Shown piece after piece: positions 28,149 to 39,015 of a DNA stretch of 63,399 nucleotides. The position numbers were made by a program, and so were the translations under genes. The notes beneath the pieces are model-generated. The model saw only the letters and a program-made list of their open reading frames with translations, searched no databases and had not been told where the DNA came from. Numbering within the stretch: position 1 is the first letter of the stretch; every line of letters starts with the position of its first letter. Location: positions 1 through 63,399 of the forward strand of contig CACACI010000005.1 in the NCBI GenBank assembly GCA_902530985.1. Reading direction: 5' to 3'. The stretch is from an uncultured Alphaproteobacteria bacterium (GTDB lineage Bacteria; Pseudomonadota; Alphaproteobacteria; Methylaequorales; Methylaequoraceae).

Positions 28149-28883
28149 CTAAAATTTAAGATTTTTTATATGCTTCCAAAGTCTTTTTAGACCTCTAGGT
28201 GCGTTTGTTTTTCTTCTTTTAGGCCATTTTCTTGTTGGATCAAATATGGTTTGATCTAAACCTATATCTTCGACTGCAGGGTTCTCAATTATCACAGTAT
28301 AATAACCAAGATTCTTATAAGAGACACCAATATCTAATTCATTTTTGTAATTCTTATATCCTCCAATTAAATTATAGTCCTTCATTCTTTTAACACCTGG
28401 TCTAAAAGAAAAATAGCCCCACTCCCAACCCTCTTTACAATATACCTTTCTAAAACTTATTCCTTTATATTTTTTAATTGATCCATAACTAAATATATCT
28501 AGCCTGCTGGCACTTTTTTTGCTCTCTAACCAAACTTGGATGATTTTCGGATCATAATCTAATATTTTCAATGAATCCTGTATAAAGTTTTTTCTAGTAT
28601 ATACCCAATCATCTTCACAATGAAATACATAAGGTGTCTTAATTAATTTATAAGCATCAACAATAGACTGTATTTGGCCCTTCTTCTTTTTATTAAAAAG
28701 TAAGTTTAAGTTATCTGACCACTTTTCACCTATTTTTTTATATACTTCTTTATCAATTGAATCTTCAGTTAAATAAAGTGCTTCCAATGGAAAATTATTG
28801 AACTTAAAAAAACTTTCTAAAGTCTTATCCAGAAGTTCAAATCGTCCACAACTGGTTAGGACAAATGACATTTTTTTACTCAT
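28149..28883 (-). CDS. Glycosyltransferase, GT-A family 2-like
   Basis: This 244-residue protein begins with SFVLTSCGRFELLDKTLESFF, the nucleotide-binding start of GT2-like enzymes, and has a metal-binding acidic motif in FHCEDDWVY (Glu90-Asp91-Asp92). There is no membrane segment. The C-terminal half (WGYFSFRPGVKRMKDYNLIGGY) is probably the acceptor side. It is a stand-alone gene between the small Cys-rich protein and gltD. The donor and acceptor sugars are not predictable. Confidence 0.75.
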   Translation of the reverse strand: MSKKMSFVLTSCGRFELLDKTLESFFKFNNFPLEALYLTEDSIDKEVYKKIGEKWSDNLNLLFNKKKKGQIQSIVDAYKLIKTPYVFHCEDDWVYTRKNFIQDSLKILDYDPKIIQVWLESKKSASRLDIFSYGSIKKYKGISFRKVYCKEGWEWGYFSFRPGVKRMKDYNLIGGYKNYKNELDIGVSYKNLGYYTVIIENPAVEDIGLDQTIFDPTRKWPKRRKTNAPRGLKRLWKHIKNLKF

Positions 28884-28974
28884 AAAAAAAAACTAAATTC
28901 AAATTAATAATAGGAAACATTATTATTTAATCTAATCATTTACAATAAAAAGATTCTACTGTCTGTATTTTTAA

Positions 28975-30423
28975 CTAAAACGGAAGGTCTGATTTTCCCA
29001 TTAAGAATTTGTCTACATTATGTGCAACTTGTCTGCCCTCTCTAATTGCCCACACAACTAATGATTGACCTCTTCTCATATCACCTGAAACAAATACTTT
29101 TTTTAAATTAGTTTTGTAATCATTGTCATTTGCTTTTACGTTACCTCTTTCATCTAGCTCCAAACCAGAATCTTGAATCAATTTGTCTTTAATAGGGTGA
29201 ACAAAGCCCATAGCTAGTAGTACTAGATCAGCTTTTATTTTCAGTTCTGAATCCTTGCCTTGCTGTTCTGTAATTTCCATTTTTCCATTTTTATTTTTTT
29301 TCCATTTTATTTTTTTAAGAGTTAAACTATTTACTTTTTCTCCATCACCATCAAATGATTTAGTGGAGACACTCCAGTTTCTATCTGCTCCTTCTTCGTG
29401 AGATGATGAGGTTCTGAGCTTAAGAGGCCAATCTGGCCATGTTAACATTTTATTTTCTTTTTCCGGAGGTTTTTCAAGAATTTCAAGTTGTGTTATAGAT
29501 TTTGCACCCTGCCGATTTGAAGTGCCAATACAATCAGAGCCAGTGTCACCTCCACCAATGACAACAACATGTTTATTTTTTGCAGAAAATTCTGGCTCTA
29601 AAATAATATTATCTCCTTCACAAATCTTATTTTGCCTAGTTAAAAATTCCATAGCAAAGTTAACACCTTTCAAATCCCGCCCTGGAATATTTAGGTCTCT
29701 TGGTTGTTCTGAACCACATGCCAAAATTATTGCATCAAAATCTTTCAATAAATTTTTAATAGGTACATCTTCTCCTATTTTAGAGTTGCATTCAAAAAAA
29801 ACTCCTTCTTGCTTCATTTGATCAACCCTTTTATCTATTAAGTGTTTTTCCATTTTAAAATTAGGGATTCCGTATCTTAACAATCCACCAATACGATCAT
29901 TTTTTTCAAAAACCTTTACATAATGCCCGGCTCGTGCAAGTTGCTGTGAGCATGCTAAGCCAGCAGGACCAGATCCCACAACGGCTACTTTCTTATTAGT
30001 CTTAGAATTATTTATTTCAGGAACTAACCAGCCTTTTTCAAAGGCTTTATCTATTATTGATCTTTCAATACTTTTAATTGCTACAGGACTATCGTCAATA
30101 TTTAAGGTGCAAGCTGCTTCACATGGGGCAGGGCATATTCTGCTAGTAAATTCTGGAAAATTATTGGTTGCATGCAAAACATTTAAAGCAACCTTCCAAT
30201 CTTTTTCATATACCAAACTATTCCATTCTGGAATAATATTATTAATTGGACAAGAATTATGACAGTACGGAATACCACAATCCATACATCGAGATGCTTG
30301 CTCGTTTAGAGTTTTTTCAGTAAAAGGCAAAACAAACTCATCAAAATTCTTAACTCTTGTTTTTGGAGCCAATGACTTATTATCCGCTCGATCGTATTCT
30401 AAAAATCCTGTTATTTTTGCCAT
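28975..30423 (-). CDS. gltD: Glutamate synthase (NADPH) small subunit
   Basis: This 482-residue beta subunit transfers electrons from NADPH through FAD to the large subunit. The N-terminal ferredoxin-like region has the Cys sets [13 protein letters not shown] and CPAPCEAAC for two [4Fe-4S] clusters. FAD-binding [21 protein letters not shown] is near residue 147, and NADPH-binding [13 protein letters not shown] is near residue 286. Its start overlaps the gltB stop by 13 nt, so the subunits are coupled. Together with glutamine synthetase it gives the GS-GOGAT route of ammonium assimilation. Confidence 0.96.
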   Translation of the reverse strand: MAKITGFLEYDRADNKSLAPKTRVKNFDEFVLPFTEKTLNEQASRCMDCGIPYCHNSCPINNIIPEWNSLVYEKDWKVALNVLHATNNFPEFTSRICPAPCEAACTLNIDDSPVAIKSIERSIIDKAFEKGWLVPEINNSKTNKKVAVVGSGPAGLACSQQLARAGHYVKVFEKNDRIGGLLRYGIPNFKMEKHLIDKRVDQMKQEGVFFECNSKIGEDVPIKNLLKDFDAIILACGSEQPRDLNIPGRDLKGVNFAMEFLTRQNKICEGDNIILEPEFSAKNKHVVVIGGGDTGSDCIGTSNRQGAKSITQLEILEKPPEKENKMLTWPDWPLKLRTSSSHEEGADRNWSVSTKSFDGDGEKVNSLTLKKIKWKKNKNGKMEITEQQGKDSELKIKADLVLLAMGFVHPIKDKLIQDSGLELDERGNVKANDNDYKTNLKKVFVSGDMRRGQSLVVWAIREGRQVAHNVDKFLMGKSDLPF

Positions 30424-33400
30424 AAGTTAACAACCTTCATATCACTCTCATTTTCAAGCCTCTTTAATAAAACATTTTCAAAATCCAGTGGTAAAACTTT
30501 AACAAAATTTTCTAACTCTTCACTAAAATTTTCTAAAATTCTTTTGGCTAAAGATGAATCCGTATTATTAACATGTTTCTTTAACATTTCTTTTATCCTA
30601 AGTTCATCATTGAATAGATAATTATACTTGTCAAAAAGTTTTTCTGGAAGAATATACTTGGTCTTTTTTATACCTGAGATACTTATCATAGATAAATTAC
30701 ATTTCTTTTTAAATTCTTTAATATTTTGATAGATATAAGCAATACCTCCACTCATCCCAGCACCAAAATTTACACCAGTTTTACCCAGTACCATTACAAC
30801 TCCCCCTGTCATATACTCACAACAATGGTCTCCTGTCCCTTCAACAACTGCAATTGCTCCAGAATTTCTGACTGCAAACCTTTCGCCAGCAACACCAGAA
30901 AAAAAACATTGTCCTGAAATAGCTCCATACAAAACAGTATTACCTACAATTATATTTTTTTCTGAATCATATTTTGATTCTTTAAATGGTTTTATTGCAA
31001 TTTTACCTCCAGAAAGACCTTTACCAACATAATCATTTCCTTCACCCATTAAAGAGAGTGTTATACCAGAAGATAAAAATGTCCCAAAACTTTGACCAGC
31101 TGTACCATTTAAATTGATCACTATCGAATCTTCTCGCAGACCTTTGTGCCCAAACTTTTTAGCTAAAGCTCCAGATAGCATTGCTCCAAAACTTCGATCA
31201 GTATTTTTTATAGATTTATTAATACTAATTGTTGAAATTTTTTTTTCTAAAACCTGCTCTACTTCTTTAATTACTTCTTTATCTAAAATTGAATCTAAAT
31301 TATGTTCTTGTCTTGAGGAATTAAAAATATCTCCTTGATTATCATGCTTAGGTTTATGTAAAATTTTTGAAAAATCTATATTTTTTGCTTTCCAATGATT
31401 TATCGCTTTATTTTTATGAAGATACTCAGACTTTCCAATTAAGTCTTGAAATTTTCTAATTCCTAGTTTCGCCATAATTTCTCTAACTTCTTCAGCAACC
31501 ATAAAAAAATAGTTTATTACATTTTCAGGTGTACCTTGAAATTTTTTCCTCAATAATTCATTTTGTGTTGCAATGCCAACAGGGCATGTATTTAAATGAC
31601 ATTTTCTCATCATTATACATCCAACTGAAACCAACGGAGCAGTAGAGAAACCAAATTCATCAGCACCTAACAAAGCTCCAACAACCACATCCCTGCCAGT
31701 TTTCAAGCCTCCATCTACTTGAAGGGATATTCTATTCCTAAGTTTATTTATTACCAAAGTTTGGTGAGTTTCTGCCAAGCCTAACTCCCATGGAGTCCCT
31801 GCATTTTTTATAGAAGTCAAAGGTGAAGCTCCAGTCCCCCCATCGTAACCTGCAATTGTTATATGATCAGCTTTACATTTAGTAACACCAGCTGCAACAA
31901 CACCTACTCCAAATTCAGATACAAGTTTGACACTTATTCTTGCTTTTGAATTCACATTTTTAAGGTCAAAAATTAATTGAGCCAAATCTTCAATTGAATA
32001 TATATCATGGTGAGGTGGGGGAGAAATTAATCCAACACCAGGTGTTGAGTGCCTAACACTCGCAATTTTATTATCTACCTTATGTCCAGGAAGTTGTCCT
32101 CCTTCTCCTGGTTTAGCTCCTTGACTTATTTTTATCTGTATATCTTTTGCATTAACAAGATATTCCGTTGTAACTCCAAACCTTCCAGATGCAACTTGTT
32201 TAATTGCACTTTTCATTGAGTCACCATTTTTTAATTTCACAAATCTCTCTGGCTCTTCACCACCTTCACCAGTATTTGATTTTCCACCAATTCTATTCAT
32301 AGCCAATGCTAATGTTGTGTGAGCTTCTCTTGAAATTGAACCATATGACATTGCTCCGGTAGAAAACCTCTTTACAATTTCAGATGCAAGTTCCACATTT
32401 TCCAATGGTATTGGTTTCCCCTTTTTAAATTCAAATAGACTTCTTATGGTAAACATTGACTTATTGTGATTATTTATTTGAGCTGAGAACTCCTTAAATG
32501 AATCTAAAGAATTAATCCTTACTGCCTTTTGAAGACTTGTAATTGTCGATGGTGACCATGAATGTTTTTCACCTCTAATACGAAAAGCATATTCACCACC
32601 AACATCAAGTAATTGTTCGTTTTTTTCAATAAGAATTGACCGTGCATATCTACTTAAAGTTTCTTCTTGTATCTGTTTAAGGTTTAACCCTCCAATGAGA
32701 GTGGGGGTCCCAGGAAAATAATTATCTACAACTTGTTCAGAAAGTCCGATTACGTCAAAAATTTGTGCACCACAATATGATTTTAATGTAGAGATACCCA
32801 TTTTTGACATTATTTTTAAAATAGCTTTTCCAGATGCCTTAATAAAATTTTTTTCAGATAAACCATAATCTTTTTTTTCAACTAAACCAATTATTGTATC
32901 AAAAACTAAGTAGGGATTAATTGCTTCAGCTCCGTACCCAGCTAAAACTGCAAAGTGATGCAGCTCTCTTGCTTCTCCAGTTTCAACAATTAAACTAACT
33001 TTCATGCGAAGCCCCTCTTTAATTAAATAATGATGAACAGCTGAAACAGCTAGTAAAGAAGGTATAGGTGCATGAACTTTAGAAACATTTTTATCAGAAA
33101 GAATAAGTATATTGGAACCATCTAATATTTGAGATTTTGCCTCAAAACAAATACTTTCTATACCATCTTTTAATTCGTCTGCTTTATTTGAGTTTTTGAA
33201 TAGAATATCAATTTTTGAAGTCTTTAATTTTCCTCTGGTTGTTTCTTCAATATCCATAATCTTTTGTAATTCGAGATTGGTTATGATTGGTTGTTCTATT
33301 TCAAGTCTGGGCTTAGTATTTTCTTCAGGAGAATCAAAAATATTTGGTTTTTCGCCTAATGTCATATCAAGTGACATAACCAATTCTTCTCTTATTGGAT

Positions 33401-34976
33401 CTATGGGTGGATTAGTTACCTGAGCAAAACATTGTTTGAAATAAGAAAAAAGAAGTTTAGGTTTATCTGAAAGTAAAGATATAGGGGTATCTGTCCCCAT
33501 TGATCCAATTGGTTCAACACCCAATTTTAAGATTGGTTCAATAAAAAAGTTTATATCCTCCTTGGTATACCCAAAACAAATTTGTCGCCTTTCTCTTTCG
33601 CTTTGATTCATAAATAGGTTTGATTTTTTTTCCTTTATTTCATTTAGAAATATTTGATTTTTATTTAGAGCTTTTCTATAGTCATATTTTTTTGACAGCT
33701 CTGTTTTAATTTCATCATTGTTAATTACTCTTTTCTTAATTAAATCAATTAGAAAAATCTTTCCTGGTTCAAGTCTCCATCTTTTGACTACAGTTTTTGG
33801 ATCAATATCTAAAACCCCCATTTCTGATGAAAGAAGTATCATGCCTTCTTTTGTTTGTATATACCTAGAAGGTCTTAAACCATTTCTATCTAGGATCGCG
33901 CCTATTTTTTTACCATTGGTAAAACACATAGCTGCTGGACCATCCCATGGTTCAATATAATTAGAGTAATATTCATAATAATCTTTCATTTTAGAATTCT
34001 GATTGTTCTTTTCCCATGCTTCAGGAATTAGTAGCATAATAGCTTGCTCAATATCGTAACCTCCCATAATTAAATATTCTAGGGCATTATCAAAGGCAGC
34101 GGAATCAGATAAACCATCAAAAATTAAAGGATTTAAGTTTTGAAATTCTTTTAAAAAGAATTCTGAGTTGGAGATTGCTGCTCTTGCATTCATCCAATTA
34201 GCATTTCCTCTCAAAGTATTAATTTCACCATTGTGACACAAAAATCTGAATGGTTGAGCTAGGTCCCAGCTTGGAAAAGTATTAGTTGAGAACCTTTGAT
34301 GCACAATTGCAAGGGAAGAAATAAACATCTCATCTTTCAAGTCGTCAAAATAATCCCTAAGGTTATCAGACATAATCATACCTTTGTATACAATCACTCT
34401 GCTAGAGAGAGATGCTACATAAAAATCAAATGATTTTAATTCTATCTCAATTCTTCTTCTGGCTATAAATAATCGTTGTTCAAATTCATTAATTTTACTG
34501 GCTTGAAATTTTTGCTTTATGAAAATCTGAACAATCGATGGTTCATTTCCTTGTATTGATTCACCTAAAACGGATTCATCTCTTGGTACTTCCCTGACAT
34601 AAAGATTATCAAGTTTTAGTTTTTCTAAGTACTTATCTATTGTTTTAATACAATAATCTTTTTCTTCCGCATCTCTTGGTAAAAAAAACATTCCTATTGC
34701 GTAATCATCAGGTCTTGGAAGAATTATATTCTGTCTAGATAATTCCTTTTGAAAAAACTGATGAGGTATTTGTGTCATCAAACCAACTCCATCACCAGCT
34801 TTCGGGTCGGCACTAACTGCTCCTCTGTGAGTCAAATTGCCTAGAATCTTTAGACCATTCTCAACAATCTCTCTTGATGGTATATCAAAAATATTGGCAA
34901 CAAAACCTATACCGCAAGAATCTTTCTCATTTTTTGGGTCATATAGACCTTCTCTAGCTTTTTTTATTCTCATCAC
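30411..34976 (-). CDS. gltB: Glutamate synthase (NADPH) large subunit
   Basis: This 1521-residue alpha subunit hydrolyses glutamine and adds ammonia to 2-oxoglutarate. A 20-residue propeptide precedes the catalytic Cys21 ([10 protein letters not shown]), exposed after processing. The central and FMN domains contain [15 protein letters not shown] and the cluster motif [19 protein letters not shown] for a [3Fe-4S] centre. The C-terminal beta-helix has the repeated Gly-rich segments [11 protein letters not shown] and [12 protein letters not shown]. The length is normal for a bacterial enzyme. gltD overlaps at the 3' end. Confidence 0.97.
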   Translation of the reverse strand: MMRIKKAREGLYDPKNEKDSCGIGFVANIFDIPSREIVENGLKILGNLTHRGAVSADPKAGDGVGLMTQIPHQFFQKELSRQNIILPRPDDYAIGMFFLPRDAEEKDYCIKTIDKYLEKLKLDNLYVREVPRDESVLGESIQGNEPSIVQIFIKQKFQASKINEFEQRLFIARRRIEIELKSFDFYVASLSSRVIVYKGMIMSDNLRDYFDDLKDEMFISSLAIVHQRFSTNTFPSWDLAQPFRFLCHNGEINTLRGNANWMNARAAISNSEFFLKEFQNLNPLIFDGLSDSAAFDNALEYLIMGGYDIEQAIMLLIPEAWEKNNQNSKMKDYYEYYSNYIEPWDGPAAMCFTNGKKIGAILDRNGLRPSRYIQTKEGMILLSSEMGVLDIDPKTVVKRWRLEPGKIFLIDLIKKRVINNDEIKTELSKKYDYRKALNKNQIFLNEIKEKKSNLFMNQSERERRQICFGYTKEDINFFIEPILKLGVEPIGSMGTDTPISLLSDKPKLLFSYFKQCFAQVTNPPIDPIREELVMSLDMTLGEKPNIFDSPEENTKPRLEIEQPIITNLELQKIMDIEETTRGKLKTSKIDILFKNSNKADELKDGIESICFEAKSQILDGSNILILSDKNVSKVHAPIPSLLAVSAVHHYLIKEGLRMKVSLIVETGEARELHHFAVLAGYGAEAINPYLVFDTIIGLVEKKDYGLSEKNFIKASGKAILKIMSKMGISTLKSYCGAQIFDVIGLSEQVVDNYFPGTPTLIGGLNLKQIQEETLSRYARSILIEKNEQLLDVGGEYAFRIRGEKHSWSPSTITSLQKAVRINSLDSFKEFSAQINNHNKSMFTIRSLFEFKKGKPIPLENVELASEIVKRFSTGAMSYGSISREAHTTLALAMNRIGGKSNTGEGGEEPERFVKLKNGDSMKSAIKQVASGRFGVTTEYLVNAKDIQIKISQGAKPGEGGQLPGHKVDNKIASVRHSTPGVGLISPPPHHDIYSIEDLAQLIFDLKNVNSKARISVKLVSEFGVGVVAAGVTKCKADHITIAGYDGGTGASPLTSIKNAGTPWELGLAETHQTLVINKLRNRISLQVDGGLKTGRDVVVGALLGADEFGFSTAPLVSVGCIMMRKCHLNTCPVGIATQNELLRKKFQGTPENVINYFFMVAEEVREIMAKLGIRKFQDLIGKSEYLHKNKAINHWKAKNIDFSKILHKPKHDNQGDIFNSSRQEHNLDSILDKEVIKEVEQVLEKKISTISINKSIKNTDRSFGAMLSGALAKKFGHKGLREDSIVINLNGTAGQSFGTFLSSGITLSLMGEGNDYVGKGLSGGKIAIKPFKESKYDSEKNIIVGNTVLYGAISGQCFFSGVAGERFAVRNSGAIAVVEGTGDHCCEYMTGGVVMVLGKTGVNFGAGMSGGIAYIYQNIKEFKKKCNLSMISISGIKKTKYILPEKLFDKYNYLFNDELRIKEMLKKHVNNTDSSLAKRILENFSEELENFVKVLPLDFENVLLKRLENESDMKVVNLWQK

Positions 34977-35016
34977 AAATAACTACTAAATTAATACTCT
35001 ATTATTATATATTTAT

Positions 35017-35703
35017 TCAGTCATCAATTAACATCGTTTTTTCGTAAATTATTTTACCCATTGTTTCTGAGTCTGAATTTTCTTCTCTCTGGTATCTAAC
35101 TAAACCTAACCCTTTAGCAAACCAAGATGTCGAAAAAATCTCAATGTTAATGTTTCCAAGAGGTGGACCTGGATTATAGCTAGTTTTTCCATAACTTTCA
35201 ATTTTTATACAGTTCTTAATCTTTTTACCTTTAATTTTGATAGTTTCATTAGTTTCAACTATTTTATTTTTTAACTTAAAAGGTAAATCTGTATTAAACA
35301 CTCTATCGTAACCTACTTTCATTTGGAGTGTAGTTTTATCATTAGACTCCCATTCTAAATTTTTTGATATTGGAAATGCTATTAATAAATTATAGTTGGT
35401 TTTTTCTTTTTCTAATTTAGATAGAATAAATTGATTCACATTTTTTTTAAATATTCCCTCTTTTTCTTGAGCATAAAAAACTATTTCACCATCATTTTTT
35501 AAAACTGGAATCGTATCACCTTCTCTTGGAAGAAAATAATAACTTTGCTTATAATTATTTTTTTTATTTTCTTTATCTTGAAAAAAAACATCATAAAAAA
35601 TTTTTTTTCCCTCCTTTTGAAGAAAATATTCTTGTTCACCTTTACAGGAATATATCGCAAATAATATAACAAAAACCAAATATCTATAGGTGTTTTTATA
35701 CAT
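35017..35703 (-). CDS. Hypothetical lipoprotein
   Basis: This 228-residue protein has an N-terminal hydrophobic signal ending in a lipobox-like IYSC (Cys20), then a beta-rich domain with FYDVFFQDKEN, YFLPREGDTIPV and a C-terminal WFAKGLGLVRYQREE segment. That last segment resembles exported proteins that carry a structured beta-sandwich, but I cannot name the family. It lies between gmhA (8-nt gap) and gltB on the same strand and is probably transcribed with gmhA. Confidence 0.7.
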   Translation of the reverse strand: MYKNTYRYLVFVILFAIYSCKGEQEYFLQKEGKKIFYDVFFQDKENKKNNYKQSYYFLPREGDTIPVLKNDGEIVFYAQEKEGIFKKNVNQFILSKLEKEKTNYNLLIAFPISKNLEWESNDKTTLQMKVGYDRVFNTDLPFKLKNKIVETNETIKIKGKKIKNCIKIESYGKTSYNPGPPLGNINIEIFSTSWFAKGLGLVRYQREENSDSETMGKIIYEKTMLIDD

Positions 35704-35711
35704 TGTTTAAA

Positions 35712-36320
35712 CTATTGTTTTTCTTCATCAACAAGAGGTGATAAACCAAGTTCGAACTCAAGCGCATTACATAACATTTGTCCAATTAATATGTGCGCTT
35801 CTTGAATTCTTGATGTATTGCGCGCTGGTATGGATATTATTTCATCAGTAATATTCTCAATTTCTTTAGTATTAATTCCTGTAAATATTATTGATTTCAT
35901 CCCATTTTTTTTTGCAAAATCTAATCCCTTTATAACATTCATACTTTTACCTGAAGTAGAGATACCAATTGCCACATCACCTTCATTACCAAGAGCCTCT
36001 AGTTGTCTTGAAAAAAGATACTCAAAACCAAAATCATTTCCAATAGCAGAGATTGTTGAAGTGTCTGTAACCAATGAAATTGCGGAAATAGGCTTTCTGT
36101 TATTAGAAAACCTAACAGTTAATTCTGTTGAAAGGTGTTGAGCATCAGACGCACTCCCGCCATTACCAAAAAAAATAATTTTTTTACCATTTTTAATAGC
36201 TCTGTGACATATTTTTACTATATTAATGAAATTTTCCTCAACGCTATTTTTTGTTTTATTTATAATTAATTCGTGTTCACAAATTTGCGATAGAAAAAAT
36301 TCTTTTAATTTATTGCTCAT
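35712..36320 (-). CDS. gmhA: Phosphoheptose isomerase (SIS domain)
   Basis: This 202-residue SIS-domain protein has FGNGGSASDAQHLSTEL, GNDFGFEYLFSRQ, ISTSGKS and RIQEAHILIGQMLCNALE, which define GmhA (sedoheptulose-7-P to D-glycero-D-manno-heptose-7-P, the first step to LPS core heptose). DiaA, a DnaA-binding relative, is the main alternative. Two lipid-A deacylase-like genes next door favour the LPS role. Its ATG is 10 nt after the CCA end of tRNA-Arg, and its AGAGA ribosome site lies in those 10 nt. Confidence 0.85.
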   Translation of the reverse strand: MSNKLKEFFLSQICEHELIINKTKNSVEENFINIVKICHRAIKNGKKIIFFGNGGSASDAQHLSTELTVRFSNNRKPISAISLVTDTSTISAIGNDFGFEYLFSRQLEALGNEGDVAIGISTSGKSMNVIKGLDFAKKNGMKSIIFTGINTKEIENITDEIISIPARNTSRIQEAHILIGQMLCNALEFELGLSPLVDEEKQ

Positions 36321-36330
36321 ATAAATCTCT

Positions 36331-36406
36331 TGGTAGTCTTATCTGGACTCGAACCAGAAACTAATCCTTAGGAGGGATTTGTTATATCCAGTTTAACTAT
36401 AAGACC
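36331..36406 (-). tRNA. tRNA-Arg(CCT)
   Basis: This 76-nt cloverleaf on the minus strand has acceptor GGTCTTA pairing with TAAGACT (one G-T pair), D stem GTTA/TAAC, anticodon stem AATCC/GGATT with loop CTCCTAA (anticodon CCT, reading AGG), T stem TCTGG/CCAGA with loop TTCGAGT, discriminator A and an encoded CCA. It sits between the first PagL-like gene (6 nt) and gmhA (10 nt), all on the same strand. Confidence 0.95.
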
Positions 36407-36412
36407 TTCTTT

Positions 36413-36925
36413 TTACCTTCCAATTGGCATTTGATATTTTAAAACTAAAGTCTCTGATCCTGGATTCTTTTTTCCACTATCTGCATTTGAAATATGAAAA
36501 ATACCAACCCCTACCCTTGCATTATTCTTAAATCTATAAAACATGTCTATCCCGATGTAGAACTCAAGAGGATTTCCAGCCTTAATTTCTTGACCATCTT
36601 TGTAGTAACCACAAGCTAAACTTGGTGTCATTATAAAGTTTTTTTTCTTCCCATAATATCCATCAATTCCAAAACCACCATAAGCATAATAGGCATTTTC
36701 ATTCGTACCAAGGAAACCTGCAAACGGTTTAATTAAATTAAACATTTTTTTACCACTATGTATCTCCAAATTAATCATTCCTGATTGATCATTATGAGGA
36801 GGGGATCCGTCCTCCATGTAATTAAACACTCCTATACCAACAGAAAACCTAGGCGAATCTTTTGCATTTACTTTCCAGTTTAAAAGAATAACAAGAAAAA
36901 TTATTAATAAATTTATAGCTCTCAT
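36413..36925 (-). CDS. PagL-like lipid A 3-O-deacylase
   Basis: This 170-residue outer-membrane beta-barrel type protein has a signal peptide (about 1-21, ending VNA). The catalytic motif FHISNADSGKKNPGSE gives His144, Ser146 and Glu158, with the same spacing as His126-Ser128-Glu140 of Pseudomonas PagL. PagL removes the 3-O-acyl chain of lipid A at the outer membrane. A second copy follows upstream on the same strand, 30 nt away. Alternating hydrophobic strands support a small barrel. Confidence 0.85.
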   Translation of the reverse strand: MRAINLLIIFLVILLNWKVNAKDSPRFSVGIGVFNYMEDGSPPHNDQSGMINLEIHSGKKMFNLIKPFAGFLGTNENAYYAYGGFGIDGYYGKKKNFIMTPSLACGYYKDGQEIKAGNPLEFYIGIDMFYRFKNNARVGVGIFHISNADSGKKNPGSETLVLKYQMPIGR

Positions 36926-36955
36926 AATAAAAACATATCTTACATAATGAAAAAA

Positions 36956-37516
36956 TTAAAACGGAATTTGATATTTCAATATTGCTTGCTCAGCTCCAGG
37001 GTTTTGATCTCCTATCCCAGCATTTGAAATATGATATAATCCAACACCAATTCTTACATTATTCCTAAACTTATAATAGATATCTCCACCACTCCTAAAC
37101 TGAACTCTGCTCCCTAATTTTATTTCATCTCCATCAACATACCAACCTGCAGCTAATGTAGGAGTCACAATCAAACATCTACAATCAGCAAAAAAAAGAT
37201 CTGCACTTAAGCCAAAATATCCATAATAAGCCTCTTCATTAGTAAGGTTAAAACCAATAAAAGGTTTTATAATTTTAAAAATATTTTTTTTTGAAAAATA
37301 TTCAAAACTGTAAACTGTAGATTTCTGTTTATAAGGGACTAATGCTACTCCACCAGGGTTATTTGTATTACATCCACCAGCAGGGTTTTCACATCGGGCA
37401 ATACCATTATTCATGTAATTATGAATTCCTCCACCAAAAGATAATCTTCCCGTCTTTTGATTTGCTAATAAATCCGTACAAGAAAATAATAATATCAAAA
37501 ACAAAATTTTAAACAT
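36956..37516 (-). CDS. PagL-like lipid A deacylase, second copy
   Basis: The start at 37516 (MFKILFLILLFSCTDLLANQ) gives a clean signal peptide; the frame runs 14 codons further upstream without better support. The 186-residue protein has the motif YHISNAGIGDQNPGAE with His162, Ser164 and Glu176 at PagL spacing. It differs from the first copy by an insertion with four cysteines (CENPAGGC near 42-49 and CRC near 112-114) that could form disulfides. It is probably a diverged tandem duplicate with its own acyl-chain or sugar preference. Confidence 0.85.
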   Translation of the reverse strand: MFKILFLILLFSCTDLLANQKTGRLSFGGGIHNYMNNGIARCENPAGGCNTNNPGGVALVPYKQKSTVYSFEYFSKKNIFKIIKPFIGFNLTNEEAYYGYFGLSADLFFADCRCLIVTPTLAAGWYVDGDEIKLGSRVQFRSGGDIYYKFRNNVRIGVGLYHISNAGIGDQNPGAEQAILKYQIPF

Positions 37517-37578
37517 TCTCAAAAAAACATTATAGTTATAATAAAAAGAACATACCATATAAATTCAAATACAAAAAG

Positions 37579-39015
37579 ATGCATTATTTACGACCTATAT
37601 TATTACTTTTTATTATAACCTATTTAACTTCAGGTTGCCAAAAAAACCCAGCAACTGGTGAAAGTGAGATTAATCTTATGTCGGAACAAGAAGAAGATTC
37701 AATTGGAAAAAATGAACATCAAAAAATAATAAATCAATTTGGGGGGGAATATAAAGGTCTAAAACTCAATAATTATATTAATAGCATAGGAAATTTTCTT
37801 GTTAGCACATCAGAACTTCCAGACAAAGAATTTAAATTCACAATACTTGACACCCCAATTGTCAATGCATTTGCTTTGCCAGGGGGATATGTTTACCTAA
37901 CCAGGGGGTTGATTTATTTATGTCAAAATGAAGCCCAGCTAGCAGGAGTTATAGCCCATGAAATTGGTCATATTACTGCAAGACATTCTGCAAAAAGATA
38001 TACAAAAACTGTTGGAACAGGAGTAATTCTTCAGGTTCTAAATATTTTTTCAAAAAACAATTTTTTAAATAATTTACTTGGTCAATCAGCTCAGCTTTTT
38101 CTTTTATCATATTCTAGATCACAAGAATATCAGGCTGATCAATTGGCAGTGAGATATATGACGCGAGCAGGATTTGATGCTCAGGAAATGGCAAATTTCC
38201 TTAGAATTATGGAAAAATTCTCAAACCTTCAAAACAAAATTCTAAAAATTGATAATAATGTTTCAGAACTTTTAAAAACTCATCCAAATTCTTCCAAAAG
38301 AATTCAAGAGGTTATTGATAACTATAAAGGCAAAATCCCACTAAACCCGATAATTGGTAAAGAAATTTTTTTAAAAAAAATTGACGGTCTTTTATATGGT
38401 CATAAACCAGAAGAGGGGTTCTTTGTAAACAATAATTTTATTCATAAATCTTTAAAAATTGCGTTTGAATTTGATAAAGATTTTTATTTTTTAAATAATC
38501 CCAAAGTTTTAATAGGCAAAACAAAAAAAAAAACGAGAGTAATTTTTGACCTGGAAGAGACTAATGAAAAGAATGATCTAGATTATTTATCAAAATGGAT
38601 ATCTCTCCCTAAAAAAAAGATTTTAGATTTCCAATCTTTTCTTAATAATGATTTCACCATCTCTACTGCAAAATCAACAAAAGGCAATCAATTAATATTT
38701 GTTGGTTTAATTAGAGGTGATGAAAACCTTACATACAGATTTATTCTAATCTCCAATGAAGAAGAGTTTAAAACCTATGCTAGAAAATTTGAAAAAATAA
38801 TTTTAAGTTTTAGAAAATTAAATGAGAAGGACTTAAGTATTTTAAATCCCCCACATATAAAAATTGCTTCAACTACGTCAAATCCTAATTACATGATAAA
38901 AACTCTACAACAATTAAATCTTCAAACTATGTTCTCTAGAGAAATATTTAATGTAATTAATGATATTGATAGTAATATAGTAGAGGTGGGCAACAAAATT
39001 AAACTAATTCATTGA
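37579..39015 (+). CDS. M48 family metalloprotease lipoprotein
   Basis: This 478-residue protein has a lipobox LTSGC (Cys20) and an M48 peptidase domain with zinc motif HEIGH (127-131) and the third ligand Glu183 in SRSQEYQADQLA. The C-terminal region lacks clear TPR repeats but contains mixed alpha-beta segments and ends with a LysM-like sequence (MFSREIFNVINDIDSNIVEVGNKIKLI). Relatives such as BepA and YcaL control outer-membrane protein assembly in the periplasm. It is divergent from the PagL pair and overlaps carD convergently by 7 nt. Confidence 0.85.
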   Translation: MHYLRPILLLFIITYLTSGCQKNPATGESEINLMSEQEEDSIGKNEHQKIINQFGGEYKGLKLNNYINSIGNFLVSTSELPDKEFKFTILDTPIVNAFALPGGYVYLTRGLIYLCQNEAQLAGVIAHEIGHITARHSAKRYTKTVGTGVILQVLNIFSKNNFLNNLLGQSAQLFLLSYSRSQEYQADQLAVRYMTRAGFDAQEMANFLRIMEKFSNLQNKILKIDNNVSELLKTHPNSSKRIQEVIDNYKGKIPLNPIIGKEIFLKKIDGLLYGHKPEEGFFVNNNFIHKSLKIAFEFDKDFYFLNNPKVLIGKTKKKTRVIFDLEETNEKNDLDYLSKWISLPKKKILDFQSFLNNDFTISTAKSTKGNQLIFVGLIRGDENLTYRFILISNEEEFKTYARKFEKIILSFRKLNEKDLSILNPPHIKIASTTSNPNYMIKTLQQLNLQTMFSREIFNVINDIDSNIVEVGNKIKLIH

